A DNA stretch of 64,000 nucleotides, from NCBI RefSeq assembly GCF_003265705.1, contig NW_020312935.1:2097769-2161768 (forward strand). Direction: 5' to 3'. The DNA is from Callorhinus ursinus (lineage: Eukaryota; Chordata; Mammalia; Carnivora; Otariidae). Numbering within the stretch: position 1 is the first letter of the stretch; each line of letters begins with the position of its first letter. The notes under the pieces were generated by a model. That model had not been told where the DNA came from. It worked only from the letters and a program-made list of their open reading frames with translations, and searched no databases. Shown here piece by piece: positions 30,546-44,000 of the stretch. Made by a program: the position numbers and the translations under genes.

Positions 30546-31907
30546 CTTCATTCTGTTCATTAGAATAGGGCTGCCACTTCTAGCAAAACTAACGAACACA
30601 AGCAACAAGATGCCCAGCTTAATTTGAATTCCAGAGAAACAGTGAATAAACGTTTAGTGTAAGTATATCCTGTGCAATATTTGGGACATACTTACACTAA
30701 AAATTATCTGTTGTTTATCTGAAATTCAAATTTAATTGGGTATCATGGATTTTATCCGGCAACCCTATGTTAGAAGCAAGTCACTTAGTCCAGCCTGCAC
30801 TCAAGGGGAGGGGAAAAATGGTTACATTTTTGAAGGGAGGAAAACCAAAGAATTTGTGGAGATACTTCTAAACAACTGCAAGCAGAATTTTGAAAAATTT
30901 CATTTGGTCCTGGTGTCTGTGGATAATTGCATGGGAGCCTAATGGGATGAAGAAGTTCTGGACAAGAAGGTCACCTTCCTAATAATCTTGTACATTTGTA
31001 AGTTTACAGAAAATTACACACAATATATTCTTTGGTCCTCAGACAGCCCTGTGAGGTAGGGGAAGCAGTGATCATGATCCTCATTTTACAGATGAGGAAG
31101 CTGAAATGCTCCACAGATGTTATGAGTAGAAACAGTGGAGGGAGGACAGATTCTTCTGGTTTTAAGTCTAGCATTTGTTGTACTCTACCCAGTAGTGTCC
31201 TGATACACCACTGATGCCTTCACAGTATAAGATGATTTTATGTAGTAGATTCATTTTCTACCCTCTGCCATGTTGTTATCTCAAATGGGTGATGGCCTTC
31301 GTGGATTCTTACTGCCATGCTGTATCCTGGGAAACGGGGGAAGGTCCTTGGAGAAGCTGAGGGCCATGATGTCATCCTCTCTCTCCACACTCATAAGCTC
31401 TGGAATCCATCCTGGCTGACTGTGGGGAGCCGACCCACTAGCAGACCCTCTGAACTGAGTGACTCATGAGTGCCCATAGGAACATCATTCCCTTTCTCCA
31501 GGTGGCAGCTAACCTCAGGTGAAAGACTGTGAGAGAGCCAAACCAGACAGGGAATTGCTCTAGCCTAATGTTTATCATAAGAAATTTAGACATACAGAAA
31601 AGTTGAAAGAATAGTATAGTAAATATCCATACCACCTCCGCTTAGGCTCAGTAATTCTTACTATCTTTTCCATGTTTTCTCTGTTGATATTTTTACCTAT
31701 TGATATATTGTATTTTGATGTACCATTCTGAAGGAAGTGGTAGATGTCAGGGCATTTCATTCCTAAGTATTTCATAGCTTGCATCTTCTTAAAGATAAGG
31801 ACATGCTCCTGTAAAACCATAACTCTATGATCATACCTAAGGAAATTAGCCATGATTCTCAAATATCATCTAACATGCAGTCCATACTCCAGATTTCCTT
31901 ATTGTCT
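30546..31907. other. Intergenic sequence
   Basis: 31030-31140 ('ccctgtgaggtaggggaagc', 'cattttacagatgaggaagc') is a MIR trace. 31560-31880 ('aatttagacatacagaaaag', 'attgatatattgtatt') resembles an old LINE-1 3' end. No gene seen. Confidence 0.45.
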
Positions 31908-31927
31908 TCAAAATATCTCCCACTGTC

Positions 31928-32125
31928 GGGCGCCTGGGTGGCTCAGTTGGTTGGGCGACTGCCTTCGGCTCAGGTCATGATCCTGGAGTCCCGGGATCGA
32001 GTCCTGCATCGGGCTCCCCGCTCAGCGGGGAGTCTGCTTCTCCCTCTGACCTTCCTCCCTCTCACGCTCTCTCTCTACCATTCTCTCTCTCTCAATAAAT
32101 AAATAAAAATCTTAAAAAAAAAACA
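31928..32125 (+). mobile_element. Young SINEC SINE with perfect 19-bp duplication
   Basis: Full-length copy, head 'gggcgcctgggtggctcagt', body 'ctggagtcccgggatcgagt', tail 'aaataaataaaaatctta'. Identical 19-bp flanks at 31909-31927 and 32126-32144. Good candidate for a recent insertion. Confidence 0.95.
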
Positions 32126-32227
32126 CAAAATATCTCCCACTGTCAATCAAGGCTCGCCTATGTGGCTCTTTAGTTTTTTAAAATCTAGAGAACAGTAACC
32201 TCTGAAGAGATCAGGTCAGTTGTCTTT

Positions 32228-32428
32228 TTTTTTTTAATTTTATTTATTTATTTTTCAGAGAGAGAGAGAGAGAGAGAGCAAGTGAGAACAAGCAGAGGGA
32301 GTGGCAGGCAGAGGGAGAAGCAGGCTTCCCGCTGAGCAAGGAGCCTGATGTGGGGCTCAATCCCAGGACCCTGGGATCATGACCTGAGCCAAAGGCAGAC
32401 ACTTAACCGACTGAGCCACCCAGGCACT
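32228..32428 (-). mobile_element. SINEC SINE
   Basis: Long gagaga tract, end 'gactgagccacccaggcact'. Flanks 'aggtcagttgtctt' are identical. Confidence 0.94.
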
Positions 32429-32464
32429 CCAGGTCAGTTGTCTTATAGACAAGTCTACATTCTA

Positions 32465-32810
32465 CATTTATTCCCAAAATAAAGGTTATATTTCTTTTAG
32501 CCTTTGAGCTGCATTGCATCTGGGTGTGGTATGTGACCACATCCTACTGAAAGAGATATAAATGAAAGTATTGTGTGCAACTTCTGGGAAGTCTTCTGCT
32601 GCCTGGAACATGGGTATGATGGCTGGAGCTCTGGCAGCCATTTTATACCCGAGAATCAGGGTCATTCTAGAGGCAAAAGCTGGAAAGAGCTTCTTTGAAC
32701 TACCAACACCAGCTTTGTCAGCTTACTTTCCCACTTCTTTTGAGAAAATAAAACCTGGTGTGCTTAAGTCTCTTTTATTTGGGGTTTTCCTTCATATGTA
32801 GCCAAATTTA
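32465..32810 (+). mobile_element. Old LTR or DNA-element remnant
   Basis: 'gtgtggtatgtgaccacatc', 'gcctggaacatgggtatgat', 'ggagctctggcagccatttt' and 'ctctgtcttatttggggt'-like end. I recall similar dispersed sequences in other mammals; family not known. Confidence 0.4.
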
Positions 32811-33697
32811 ATCCCCACTAAAGCCAGATGAAGGTCTATTGTAATCTTGTATTTGCCTGTCAGATATGTTATCTGCTTTCTGCTTGGCTAAGACACATTT
32901 CAAGATTTCTCTTTCCTCCAGGTGTAGATCGCTGGTGCCAGCACCCAGTGAGAATGTGCTCAAACTATCATGTTACCTAACCTCTAGTGTTGATTGAATC
33001 TTGGCAGCGAAATTTTCTGTAAGAGCCTTGTGGTTATAAATGTGAGAAATGAAGTTAGTGTGGCTTGTTATGTGTAAGAGAATGGCAGGGGAGAAGTGTG
33101 TGTGCAGGAGCAGAGTAGGGATGACCTGGAACTGGCACGCAGCAGGCTTGTGAACACAAACCTGAGCAGCAACTCAGAGGCAAGCCTCCAAAGGGCAAGG
33201 CCTTTAGGAGAGGAAATGCAGTAAGCATGCCAACTTGGCATTCTTGCCAGCCCAGGAGAGGTTTCCTGGGGGTTGAAAACTCCATTTGGGAAGTGTCCCA
33301 CGGGAAACAAAAGGAGTCAGCATGTGAAGGCAATCTGATAGCACCATTTGATCCCGGTTAATTGCCAGGGTTGACTTGGTGGGTCCAGGAACAAAGCTGT
33401 GCCTGGAGGGTCAGAATGTTTCCTGGGTCAGCAAGACACCCCCTTCCCCTCCAGGCATGGGGAAGATACATAACCTTGGTGTTGCCATTTTGGTCCTTGG
33501 TTATTTGAGAAGCTGGCCAGCCTTTTGAGCTTTGACCACTCTGTCGGATGTTGAATTTATAGTCGTATAATGAAGGCAGTCACATCTTCTTACATCAACA
33601 GAGCAAAAAGTATGGATTCCAAGTCTGGGAACCCCCCAAAAATCATTCTGATTAGGGCAGAATTTCAACTCTATTTGAGATTCTGATATAACCAATG

Positions 33698-33747
<50 letters not shown>

Positions 33748-34850
33748 ATGCATGCATGAGAGAGACAGACAGAGACAGAGATGGAGAGACAGAGAATAAG
33801 GTTGACCCACATTCATTTGCTATTTCACTTATTCATTCCCCCAACAATCATTTATTGAGATTCTGCTTCCTGCCAGTGGTTGTGCTGCATGCTGGGGATG
33901 AAGACAACTGAGTTTTCTTACCATCTCCCCTTGTCTCAGAAGAGACAAATACAAACACAAGCGACAAGAATCCAGGGGGACACACTGTACAACAGTGGAA
34001 GGAGCCCAGTGCTTCCCTAGGAGAGAGGAGAGTCACTGGAGGGCACAGCCTCAGGCAGCTGCAGTGATTTCTGTGTGGATACGACTAATTTCATACAACT
34101 TCCTGGGGCCATAATTATGCAAATCCCTAACTTCTTACAGCTCAAAGCAGAGTTTTAACACCATTCCTTCTAGAGAGATCTGTCATGGGACCAGAATGGA
34201 TGGCTCAACTCTTTCCAGAACCTGGCTGGCACTCTGGGGACACTGTCCCCAAATGCTTTGCTAGGCAGTTTCCTTGGTGTATTTCCTAATGCGTTTTGCA
34301 GCCGTGGCCCATGTGGTCTTTGCCTGCTTCCGGGAGGTGATGCCCCCAGGGCCTGGCAGGATTGCGTAGGGGTGCTGGGGAGGTGGGTGGGAAGGCCATG
34401 GGGCTGCGGACTGCTCATACTCAAAAGTAGCCTCCACTTTGCTGCATCAGGCTTCACCTGCTTTGAGTGTCAATGCTTTAGGGTCTTCCCTAAAAAACAG
34501 ATGTGGAGCCTGCGAACTCCCTTTGGAGTTCAGTCTCTTTCTCACTTTTTCCAAAGGCTGTGAATTTCTCTGAGCTCCACTCTCTTTGTCTCAAGCTTCC
34601 GATCTATTTGGCTTTCCAAGATGGGGTCAATCTAGACTTACTGGAGGCTCTAACCGAGTGTAAGTCTTTTTCTCTTGGTTCAGTCTTATGATTCCACACT
34701 GAAATCCTGTCCCCAGTTTTAGTCCACAGTCCCCATATACCGGGGTTTGCTGGTGTAGTTCTTTCCCCAGTTCTGGTCTGCTGTCTCCATTAATGGAGTG
34801 TACTGACTTACTCCATGTTGGGAATTTCTGGAGGTGCATACAAGGGGATT
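32811..34850. other. Intergenic sequence, nothing recognised apart from a CA run
   Basis: Several opposite-strand frames of 80-100 codons overlap each other without motifs, as expected by chance in moderately GC-rich DNA. Confidence 0.4.
33700..33745. repeat. (CA)n microsatellite
   Basis: About 23 pure CA units followed by a short 'gagacaga' tract. Confidence 0.95.
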
Positions 34851-34859
34851 ATTATGATT

Positions 34860-35287
34860 ATAATAATTTTAAAAAAGAAACAACGAGCCCCAAATGGACT
34901 CATCCTCCCCATCCCCTGCAACAGCAAACCAAGACTTAACTATAGTTTCAACCTATTCCAGGAATGTGACCTTTGTTACAATCAATCTGAAATTTCCTGA
35001 TCAGCGCTGGTGAGGTCATCTGCATGATGAAAACCCTCCCCGTTCCCTACCCCCCAAAAGAAGATGTCCTGGCCAGAAACAATCCCTCCTTCCCTTCCTT
35101 GTCTTTCTTTTTTTCTTTTTGCTAATAACGTCCTTGCTCACCCTTCTTCCTATAAAAACCTTGTTTTTCACAACTCCTCAGAGCATGCTCTCTACTTGCT
35201 ACATGGGATGCTGCCTGATTCATGAATCACTAATAAAGCTAATTAGATCCTCAAATTTATTTGGTGGTTGAATTGTGTTCTTTAACA
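34860..35287 (+). mobile_element. Solo LTR of a retroviral type
   Basis: Has a TATA box (tataaaaacc, 35151-35160) and, 80 bp later, AATAAA (35232-35237) in 'actaataaagctaattagat', ending 'gttctttaaca'. This U3-R-U5 spacing fits an LTR of an endogenous retrovirus. The left edge is uncertain and no internal retroviral genes are next to it. Confidence 0.65.
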
Positions 35288-35989
35288 ATATCCTCACACC
35301 TTTGACCTTGGACCAATTTCCTACTGGCAGATTTTATTTGAAGTTTTGACAGACTCTGGGTTTACCCAACTCTGGTTGGCTGTCTTACTGATCAGAAGCT
35401 GGTTTGAGGATAATATTTGATTTAAAATCTTGGCCACTTAGCAGTGTCTCATTTATGAAGTGTCAGCATTGATGCTTTTTTTGGGGGGGGGTGTTGATGT
35501 TACTTTTGAGAAGCTTTTTAAAAAGCTCAGAACATCAGTATGTATGTCTGCCAGTGATGCAATTTTCCAGAAGAGATTTGGTGGCACTAAGGAAGCAATG
35601 TCCGTGCTCCAGGCACAGTGGGATCGCGTAGTTCCTGGTCGCTTAACCCGGAAAGAGGAGGGACAGTGGGGACATGTTTGCTTAATTTTCTTATCGAGAC
35701 AAACTGAAACTTTGAACAACATGTGCTGTCCTGAATTCAACACTCAATTATTCATTCTGTTCTAAGGTCATGTACAGTCCTGGGGAAATTCGGTGGTTCT
35801 CATTCCGTGGCTGCTCATGCACCTGTGTCCACAGTAGTCCATCGATTCTGGAATGCTGATTATTTTGCCATTCTTAACATCTCTGAAATTGAGATGCATC
35901 TTAAATTGATGGCATCTTAGGCAGTTTGTCAGAGTTTAATTGGCAGGGTTTTCTCTCGCTTATAATTCATAGCATATTAAATTTGATGA
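35288..35989. other. Intergenic sequence, nothing recognised
   Basis: Opposite 96- and 101-codon frames (35453-35765) lack family motifs. Confidence 0.35.
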
Positions 35990-36480
35990 AATGTGGCCAT
36001 GGTTCCTGATGGGGGGCCATCGAGGGCAATGGTCAAGAATTCTGGACATGTTTTTCGGTGCAAAAGCTGCTTTTATTATAGCCCGGGGACAGGACCCGTG
36101 GGCGGGAAGAGCTGCACTTGGCAACTGTGAGGAGTGACTGATTATACATTTCAAGTTTGTGGAGGAAGGGTGGGTAGAAATAACGTAAGTTTCTAAGGAA
36201 TTTCTGGATGGTGGAAGTGGGGTCTACAGGACTTTGGAGGTCTTGCTTTTGTCAAAATAAGGTTGCTTTTAGTCTGTAATGAAACATCAGTTTGAAGGCA
36301 GCCACGAGCTCCTTGAACAATGTCATGCTCTGCATGTCTCAGGTATTTATCAGTGGGTTGCAAGTTGTAAGTAGATTTAATTTTAGCTACACTTCTCTTG
36401 TCTTTGTTCGCCTCATCAGTTTCTCCACTTTGGCTATCTTTAAAAAAAAAAAAAATCCTGATGACTGGCGCACACCGGCA
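35990..36480 (+). mobile_element. LTR-like dispersed repeat, copy 2
   Basis: Second copy of the element at 11736-12360, same strand, about three quarters alike by eye in the shared blocks. Begins around 'gtggccatggttcctgatgg'. Confidence 0.55.
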
Positions 36481-37319
36481 TGCATTTTTATGTACTAGGG
36501 ATGGGGTATGACCTGGGCATCGGGATTTTTAGAAACCCCCAAGAGATTTTAAAGTACAGCAAAATTTGAGAACTGTTAAAATACAGTATTTCTGCCTTAT
36601 TCAAGCCTTTTTCCAACTCCTAGTTTTCATGGACAGTATCCTTACAGATTCTGCTTATTATATATGGTGCACTCCTCTGTCTCAATTAAGGATGTCCTTC
36701 CAACTCCATCCACTAATCATTCTTTATTTTCTCATTAGAATGTCAGCTTCAGGAGGGCAGGAGTTTTTTTTTTGATTGGTTCTCTGTGATATCCTCATCA
36801 CCTAGAACACCTAGACACATTGTAGACACTTAATAAAGATCTGATGAATGAATGAATATTTCTTCTTTTATATTTAGTGTCCTGATAAACTCATTTCTCA
36901 CACAATTTCCAATAAAAGTGGTATTATATTTAGATGATTTCCAAATCTGGTCATGTTTCCAGTGGTCATCTTTTAAGCCTGATTTTCATATAAAATTCAT
37001 TTTAAAACTTGAGCTCAATGATTTTTCTTCTCACTCAAACCCTAACATCCCAGTCCCAGCCTGTCCATATGTATCCATCAGTTTCCTCCCTGAGTCTCAA
37101 GTTTAACACCTTGAGTCATTTTCAAGCCTTGTCTTCCCCATATTTAGTTACTCACTGAGTTTTGCAATTTGCTTCTCTGAAAATTCTCTTGAATTTGTCC
37201 CTTCCTTTAAATTTCCACAACACTGAATTTGTCTTCTTGGCTTCTATTTAGTCACATTTCAAATAACCTCACATCCACCTGCTAGCAACTGTTTTTTTTT
37301 TTTTTTTTAATGCTTATGA
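36481..37319. other. AT-rich intergenic sequence
   Basis: 36560-36850 ('cacctagaacacctagacac', 'cttaataaagatctgatgaa') resembles an old dispersed repeat; the rest is unassigned. Ends at a T17 run. Confidence 0.4.
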
Positions 37320-37735
37320 GGGTTATAATATACAGATGTAAAGTATATGACAAAAATAACATAAAGGATGGGAGAAGGTAAAGAGAATTAATTGTTGTAA
37401 AGTTCTTTGGCAAGTGGTAAAGACACTAACTTAAAGTAGATTATAATTCAAGGGTGCATATCTTGAAATATTTGGGATAATCATGAGAAAAATAATACAA
37501 GAATATATAATGAAATAATAGGGAGAAAAAATTTTAAAAACTGAATAATACAAAAAAGATAGGAAACAAGAAACAAAAGAAGATGTATGGATTAAATATA
37601 AAACAAATAGCACAATGGTAGACTTGAAACCATCTCTATTAGGAATTACATTAAATATAAATAAACTAAACATTCCAATTAAAAGGCAAAGATCATCAGA
37701 ATTGATAAAAAAATTTTCAGTATGGAAAGAAACAT
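37320..37735 (+). mobile_element. Old LINE-1, left part, plus strand
   Basis: 'attacattaaatataaataa', 'aacattccaattaaaaggca' and 'atcagaattgataaaaaaat' match a conserved LINE-1 segment read on plus. It stops abruptly where the minus-strand LINE-1 begins. Confidence 0.6.
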
Positions 37736-38345
37736 TCCTAAGACTGATGTCAAGGAGCCTGCTGCCTATGTTTTCTTCCAGGAGTTTTATTGTTTCAGGT
37801 CTTACACATTCAAGTGTTTAATCCATTTTGAGTTAATTGGTATATACGGTGTAAGAAAGTGGTCCAGTTTCATTCTTTTGCATGTAGCTGTCTAGTTTTC
37901 CCAACACCATTTATTAAAGAGACTGTCTTTTCCTGATTGTATATTCTTGCCTCTTTTGTTGTACATTTTCTGACCGTATATGCATGGATTTATTTCTAGA
38001 CTATCTAATTTGTTTCATTGATCTATGTGTCTGTTTTTATGACAGTACCATATTGTTTTATTATAACTTTGTAGTACAGCTTGAAATCAGGGAACGTGAT
38101 ACTTCCAGCTTTGTTCTCCTTAAGATTTTTTTTTGTCTTTTTGGGGTCTTTTGAGGTTCCATACAAATTTTAGAATTATTTGTTGTAGTTCTGTGAAAAA
38201 TGCCATTGGAATTTCGATAGGGATTGCATTCAGTCTGTAGATCACTTTGGGTATTATGCACATTTTAACAATATTAATTCTTCCAGTCCATGAACATGGA
38301 ATATCTTTCCACTTATTTGTGTCTTCAATTTCTTTCATCAGTGTC

Positions 38346-38529
38346 TTTTTTTTTTAAAGGTTTTATTTATTTACTTGAGAGAGAGAGACAGAGAGTGAGC
38401 ACAGAGGGAGAGGAAGAAGCAGGCCTCCTGCTGAGCAGGGAGCCTGATTCAGGACTTGGTCCCAGGATGCTGCGATCATGACCTGAACCAAAGGCAGATG
38501 CTTAACCAACTGAGCCACCCAGGTGCCCC
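38346..38529 (-). mobile_element. SINEC SINE in the LINE-1
   Basis: Flanks 'atcagtgtctttt' and 'atcaatgtctttt'; ends 'gagccacccaggtgccc'. Confidence 0.92.
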
Positions 38530-38569
38530 CATCAATGTCTTTTTTTTAAAAAGGTTTTCCCTTTCCTTA

Positions 38570-38612
38570 CTTCCCTCCCTCCCTTCCTCCCTTCCTCCCT
38601 TCCTTTTCTTCC
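38570..38612. repeat. (CCTTCCCT)n-type pyrimidine repeat
   Basis: Impure 'ccctcccttcctcccttcc' tract between a SINE and LINE-1 3' UTR text. Confidence 0.85.
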
Positions 38613-39400
38613 TTTTCTTTTTTGACTATAGTTTACACACAATGTTATATTAGTTTCAGGTGTACAACATAGTGATTTGACAGGTTTATATATTATGCTA
38701 TGTTCATCACAAGTGTAGCTACCATCTGTCATCATACATCACTATTATAGTATCATTGACTATATTCCTTATGCTGTGCCTTTTATTTCTGTGACTTATT
38801 CATTTTATAACTGGAAGCTTATACCTTCCCACTCCCTGTCACCCATTTGCTCATTCCCCCTATGCCCTCCCGTGTGGCAATCATCAGTTTGTTCTCTGTT
38901 TTACAGGTCTGATTCTGCTTTTTGTTTATTCATTTTTTTTTTTAGATCCACATATGAGTGAAATCATATGATATTTGTCATTCTCAATCTGACTTGTTTC
39001 ACTTAGCATGATACCTTCCAGATCCTTCCATGTTGTCTCAAATAGCATGATATCATCCTTTTTATGGCTGCATAATATTCCATTGCATATAAATCACATC
39101 TTCCTTACCCATTTGTCTATCAATGGACACTTAGGTTGTTTCCATATCTTGGCTATAGGGGTGCATATATCTTTTCAAATTCATGTTTTTGTTTTTTAGG
39201 GGTAAGTACCCAATAGTGGAATTATTGGATCATATGTTATTTCTATTTTTAATACCTCCATACTCTTTTCCATAGGGGCTGTACCAGTTTACATTCCCAT
39301 CAACAGTGTACAAATGTTCCTTTTTTTCCACATCTTCACTAACACTTGTTATTTCTTGTCTTTTTGACTTTAGCCATTCTGACAGGTGTGACATGTCTTC
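38613..39400 (-). mobile_element. LINE-1 3' UTR segment
   Basis: Contains 'gtttcaggtgtacaacatag', 'ctgcataatattccattgca', 'tggacacttaggttgtttcc' and 'tacattcccatcaacagtgt', the reverse of a LINE-1 3' end. Its first 300 bp recur at 51775-52130. Confidence 0.8.
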
Positions 39401-40016
39401 TTTCATTTCTTATTTTATTTATTTCAGCCTTCTTTTTTTTTGTCTTGGTGAGTCTAGCTAAAGTTTGTTGATTTTCTTTTTGAAGAACCAGCTTGTAGTT
39501 TCATCGATCTTTTCTTTTTAGTCTTTTTGGTCTCTATTTCATTTATTTCTGCTCTGGTTTATTATTTCCTTCCTTCTACTAAGTTTGGGCTTCATTTATT
39601 CTTTTTTTAGTCCCTTTAGGTATAAAGTTAAATTGTTTATTTTGAGATTTCTCTTATTTCTTGAGGTAGACCTGTCTTGCTGTGAACTTCCCTCTTAGAA
39701 CTGCTTTGCTGCATCCCATAGATTTTGGTATGCCACATTTCTGTTTTTATTCGTCTCTAGCTATTTTTTAAATTTCTTCTTTGATTTCTTCCTTGACCCA
39801 GTAGTTGTTCAGTAACATGTTGTTTAGTCTCAGTGTATTTGTAATTTTGCCAGTTTTCTTCTTGTAACTGATGTCTAGTTTTATACCATTGTAGTTAGAA
39901 AAGATACTTGATATGATTTCAGTCTTCTTGAATTTATTGAAACTTGTTTCATGGCCAAAAAGATGATCTATTGAGGAGAATATTCTGTGTGCACTTGAGA
40001 ACAATGTGTACTTTGC

Positions 40017-40118
40017 TTTTTTTTTTTTTTAAGTAATCTCTGTGCCCAACATGGGGCTCGAACTTATGACCCCGAGATCAAGCGTCACATGCTCTACTGA
40101 CTGAGGCAGCCAGGCACC
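40017..40118 (-). mobile_element. Short old SINEC variant
   Basis: 'aagtaatctctgtgcccaac', 'atggggctcgaacttatgac', 'gatcaagcgtcacatgctc'. Confidence 0.78.
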
Positions 40119-40269
40119 TTTATCTTGCTGCTTTTGGATGGGATGTTCTGTATATATCTACTAAGTCCATCCAGTCTAATGCATCATTTAAGGCTGATGT
40201 TTCCTTATTGATTTTCTGTCTGGATTATCAACCTATTGATGTAAGTGGGGGGTTAAAATCCCTTCTGTT

Positions 40270-40468
40270 GGGCGCCTGGGTGGCTCAGTCGGTTAAGCGA
40301 CTGCCTTCAGCTCAGGTCATGATCCTGGAGTCCCGGGATCAAGTCCCGCATCGGGCTCCCGGCTCAGCGAGGGGCCTGCTTCTCCCTCTAACCCTCCCCC
40401 CTCTCATGTACTCTCTCTCTCTCTCATTCTCACTCTCTCAAAATAAATAAATAAATCTTAAAAAAAAT
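40270..40468 (+). mobile_element. Young SINEC SINE
   Basis: Same subfamily as 31928. Identical 15-bp flanks 'aaaatcccttctgtt' at 40255-40269 and 40469-40483. Confidence 0.95.
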
Positions 40469-40812
40469 AAAATCCCTTCTGTTACTGCACTGCTGTCAAT
40501 TTCTCCCTTTAGGTCTGTTAATATTGGCTTTACATATTTTGGTTCTCCTATATTGGGTGCATATGTGTTTATACATGTTATATTTTCTGACAGGATTGAC
40601 CCCTTTATCATTATGTAGTGCCCTTCTTTGTTTTTTATCATAGTCTTTGTTTTAAAGTCTATTTTGTCTGATATGAGTGTAGCTGCATCAGCTTTCCTTT
40701 TGTTGCCATTTGCATGGAATATTTTTTCCATCCCTTCACTTTCAGTTTTTGTGTGTCTTTACTTCTGAAGTGAGACTCTCCTAGGTAGTATATAGATATG
40801 TCTTGTTTTGTT

Positions 40813-41009
40813 TTGTTTTTTTAAGATTTTATTTATTTATTTGACAGAGAGAGACACAGTGAGAGAGGGAACACAAGCAGGGGGAGTGGGAGAAAGAGAA
40901 GCAGGCTTCCTGCCGAGCAGGTAGCCTGATGTGGGGCTCGATCCCAGAACCCTGGGATCATGACCTGAGCTGAAGGCAGACACTTAACGACTGAGCCACC
41001 CAGGCGCCC
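40813..41009 (-). mobile_element. SINEC SINE
   Basis: Flanked by 'tatgtcttg(t/g)tttt'; ends 'gagccacccaggcgcccc'. Confidence 0.93.
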
Positions 41010-44000
41010 CTATGTCTTGGTTTTTTTAATCCTTTTTCATACACTCCACATCTTTTGATTGGAGAATTTAGTTCATTTATATTTAAAGTAATTATGGATA
41101 GTATGTATTTATTGCCATTTTGTTAATTGTTTTCCAGCTGTTTTTGTAGTTCCTCTCTTTTCCTCTCTTCTCTTGTAGTTTGATGACCTTCTTTTAGTGT
41201 TGTGTTTAGATTCCTTTCTCATTTTCTTTAGTGTATTTACTTTGTGGATACCATGAGGTTCACATGTCTTATCCTATGTTTATGAAAGTCTATTTTAAGG
41301 TAATAGCAACGTAAATTTGAACACATCCAAAAGCTCTACATTTTTACTCCCCTTGATGTTTTGTGCTTTTGATGTCACTTTTTATATGGTTTAATTTTAT
41401 GTATCCCTTAACTAATTACTGTTTTAGTTAATTTTACTATTCCTGTCTTTTAACCTTCTTAATAGCTTTATAAGTGATTAATCCATTACCTTTACTGTAT
41501 ATTTACTTTTTTCCAGTGAGATTTTTACTTTCATATGTTTTCTTATTATTAGTGTCATTTCTTTTCAGCTTAAACATGTCCCTTTAATATTTTGTGAAAG
41601 GCTGGTTTAGTGGTAACAAACTCCTTCAGCTTTTGCTTGTCTGGAAAACTTCTCTCTCCTTCAAATATGAATGATAATCTTGCTGGATAGAGTATTCTTG
41701 GATGGAAGCTTTTTTCTTTCAGCACTTTGAATATGTCATGTCACTTTCTTTTGGCTTGAAAAATTTCTGCTGAGAAATCTGCTGATAGCTTTATGGGGTT
41801 TCCCTCATATATAACAATTTGTTTTTCTCTTGCTGCTTTTAAGAATTTCTCTTTAATTTTAACTTTTGACATTTTAATTATAATGTGTCTTGGTGTAGCT
41901 CTCTTTGGGTTCATCATTTTTGGAACTCTATGGATGCCTGGACCTAGGTACCTGTTTCTTTCCCTATGTTAGGGAATTTTTCAGTTATTATATTTTCAAA
42001 TAAGATTTCTGACACTTTCTCTCATTCCTCTCTTCTGGGACCCCTATAATGCAAATGTTATTGCGCTTGATGTTGCCCCAGTGGTTACTTAAGTTACCTT
42101 CATTTTTTAAAATTGTTTTTTCTTTTTGCTACTCTGTCTGGGTGAGTTTCATTGCTTTATCTTCCAGGTTGCTGATTCATTCTTCTGCTTTATCCAGTCT
42201 GCTGTTGAACCCCTCTAATGTATTTTTTCAGTTCAGTTTTGTATTCTTTAGCTCTGTGACTTCTATTTGGCACTCTCTTATGTTTTCTTTTTCTTTCTTT
42301 TCTTTTCTTTCTTTCTTTCTCTCTCTTTTTTTTTGATACTCTCTTATGTTCTCTATCTCTTTGTTGAAGTTCTCACTGTGTTCATTCATTTTTCTTCTGA
42401 GTTTGGTGAGTTTCTTTATGATCATTAATTTGAATTCCTCATCAGGTAGATTACTTATCTATCATTAAGGTCTTTTTCTGAGGTTTCATTTTATTCTTTC
42501 ATTTGGAACACATTTCTCTTCCTCATTTTGCTTGATTCTCTGTGTTTGTTTCTATGTATTAGGCAAAACATCTACCTCTCTCTGTCTTGAAGGAGTGGCC
42601 TTGTTTAGGTGATTATCCTTCTCATTCAACCTTGCCCTAGCTCTTGGTTGTCTCATGAATCTTTGTCCAAACTGCCTGATTTATTCTTGATATGACCCCA
42701 TTGTGGAGGGTATGCCAAGGCTTGTCAGTGATCCAAGGGGAGGAAATTCACTTAGCACCTAGTTTCAGGTTGATTGGAAGCCAGACCCTGAGGGGGAAGT
42801 TTTTAAATTATGCATTTATACATAGTTCAGTGGGGTTGCAATTGTAAACTCTTCTGCCCTCCAGACCAGGAGATCTGGAGGTGTCCCCTGATGACAATTG
42901 CAAAAATCAGGGCTCCAGATGAGTGTATAAGCTTTCTGGGAAATCTTGTTGAACTGTAGCATGGCCAAGGGGGTACAGAAGGATGGTGTCTCCCTGCTTA
43001 CATTCCCTGGGAGGGCCTCCTTAGCCTCTAGATTTGTGGGAAACCTGAAGCCTGTCCCTCAGTCTGAAGTTCTAGGCTGAGAAAATAGGCTTTTTCACAG
43101 GAAGACTGGGATTATGTTTCAGTCTGCTGTCTGAGCAGCACCCTGGGGGTTGTGGCCTGCCAAGAATCGTTTTTCTGATTGTTACAGTCCCATAAGCTCT
43201 GGAACGCAAGTCCTCTTGGCCACCAGGGCCAGGCAATCAGGGGTGTCCTTGTGTGGGCTGAGTGTGCCTGTTGGCTTTGGCAAGGCTGCTGGAGAGTGTT
43301 GGGGGTGACTTCAGAGAGGCAGCAGGAACATGTCTTGACTCTGCTCACCCATGGGCTTTAGCAATGCAGTAGGATAGTGCCTTGTCTTTGTGCAGATCCT
43401 GGCTTTAGGCTGAAAGCAGGAGAATACCATGACCTCTTGCACTTGCCAGCCTGAGCCGGGGGGAAGGGGAGTGTCGCAACCACCTATGTTTGCAGACTTT
43501 AGCTATGGAGTGGGAGAACTTTGTGACCAGCCAGGGAGTGGGGTAGTGCTGCAACCACTGTGCTCTCTGACCTCAGCAAATGCCATGACCGCATGGCCCT
43601 GCCAATCTCAGCAAGGTGTCAGGAGAGTGCTACCTCTGAGCTCACCTGCCTGTGCTAGCAGGCCACATGGAAAGAGTGCAACAAGGGTGTCTTCCAGCAC
43701 CTCCATCTCCAGAGAGCATCTCAACTGTCCCCTGCCCCTGCAGGCAATGTCCCCAGATCAGCAAATAAATTTCCCCTCACGTATGGTCTAGGTGCTTTTC
43801 AAACTGCTGCTTTTTGCTGGGTCTTGGGGTGAGAGAGACCTCCAAAAGGGGATTCTCAGTTTCCTATAGCACTTTGGGACCTCCAGATGTCAGCCCCATG
43901 GGTTTTCCCAGTCAGACATTCTGGGCTTGTCTTTCTGGTGCAGATATCAAATGTTGGAATGTCTGATAAGGAGCACCAACCCGTTGCTCCTCTGAGAGAA

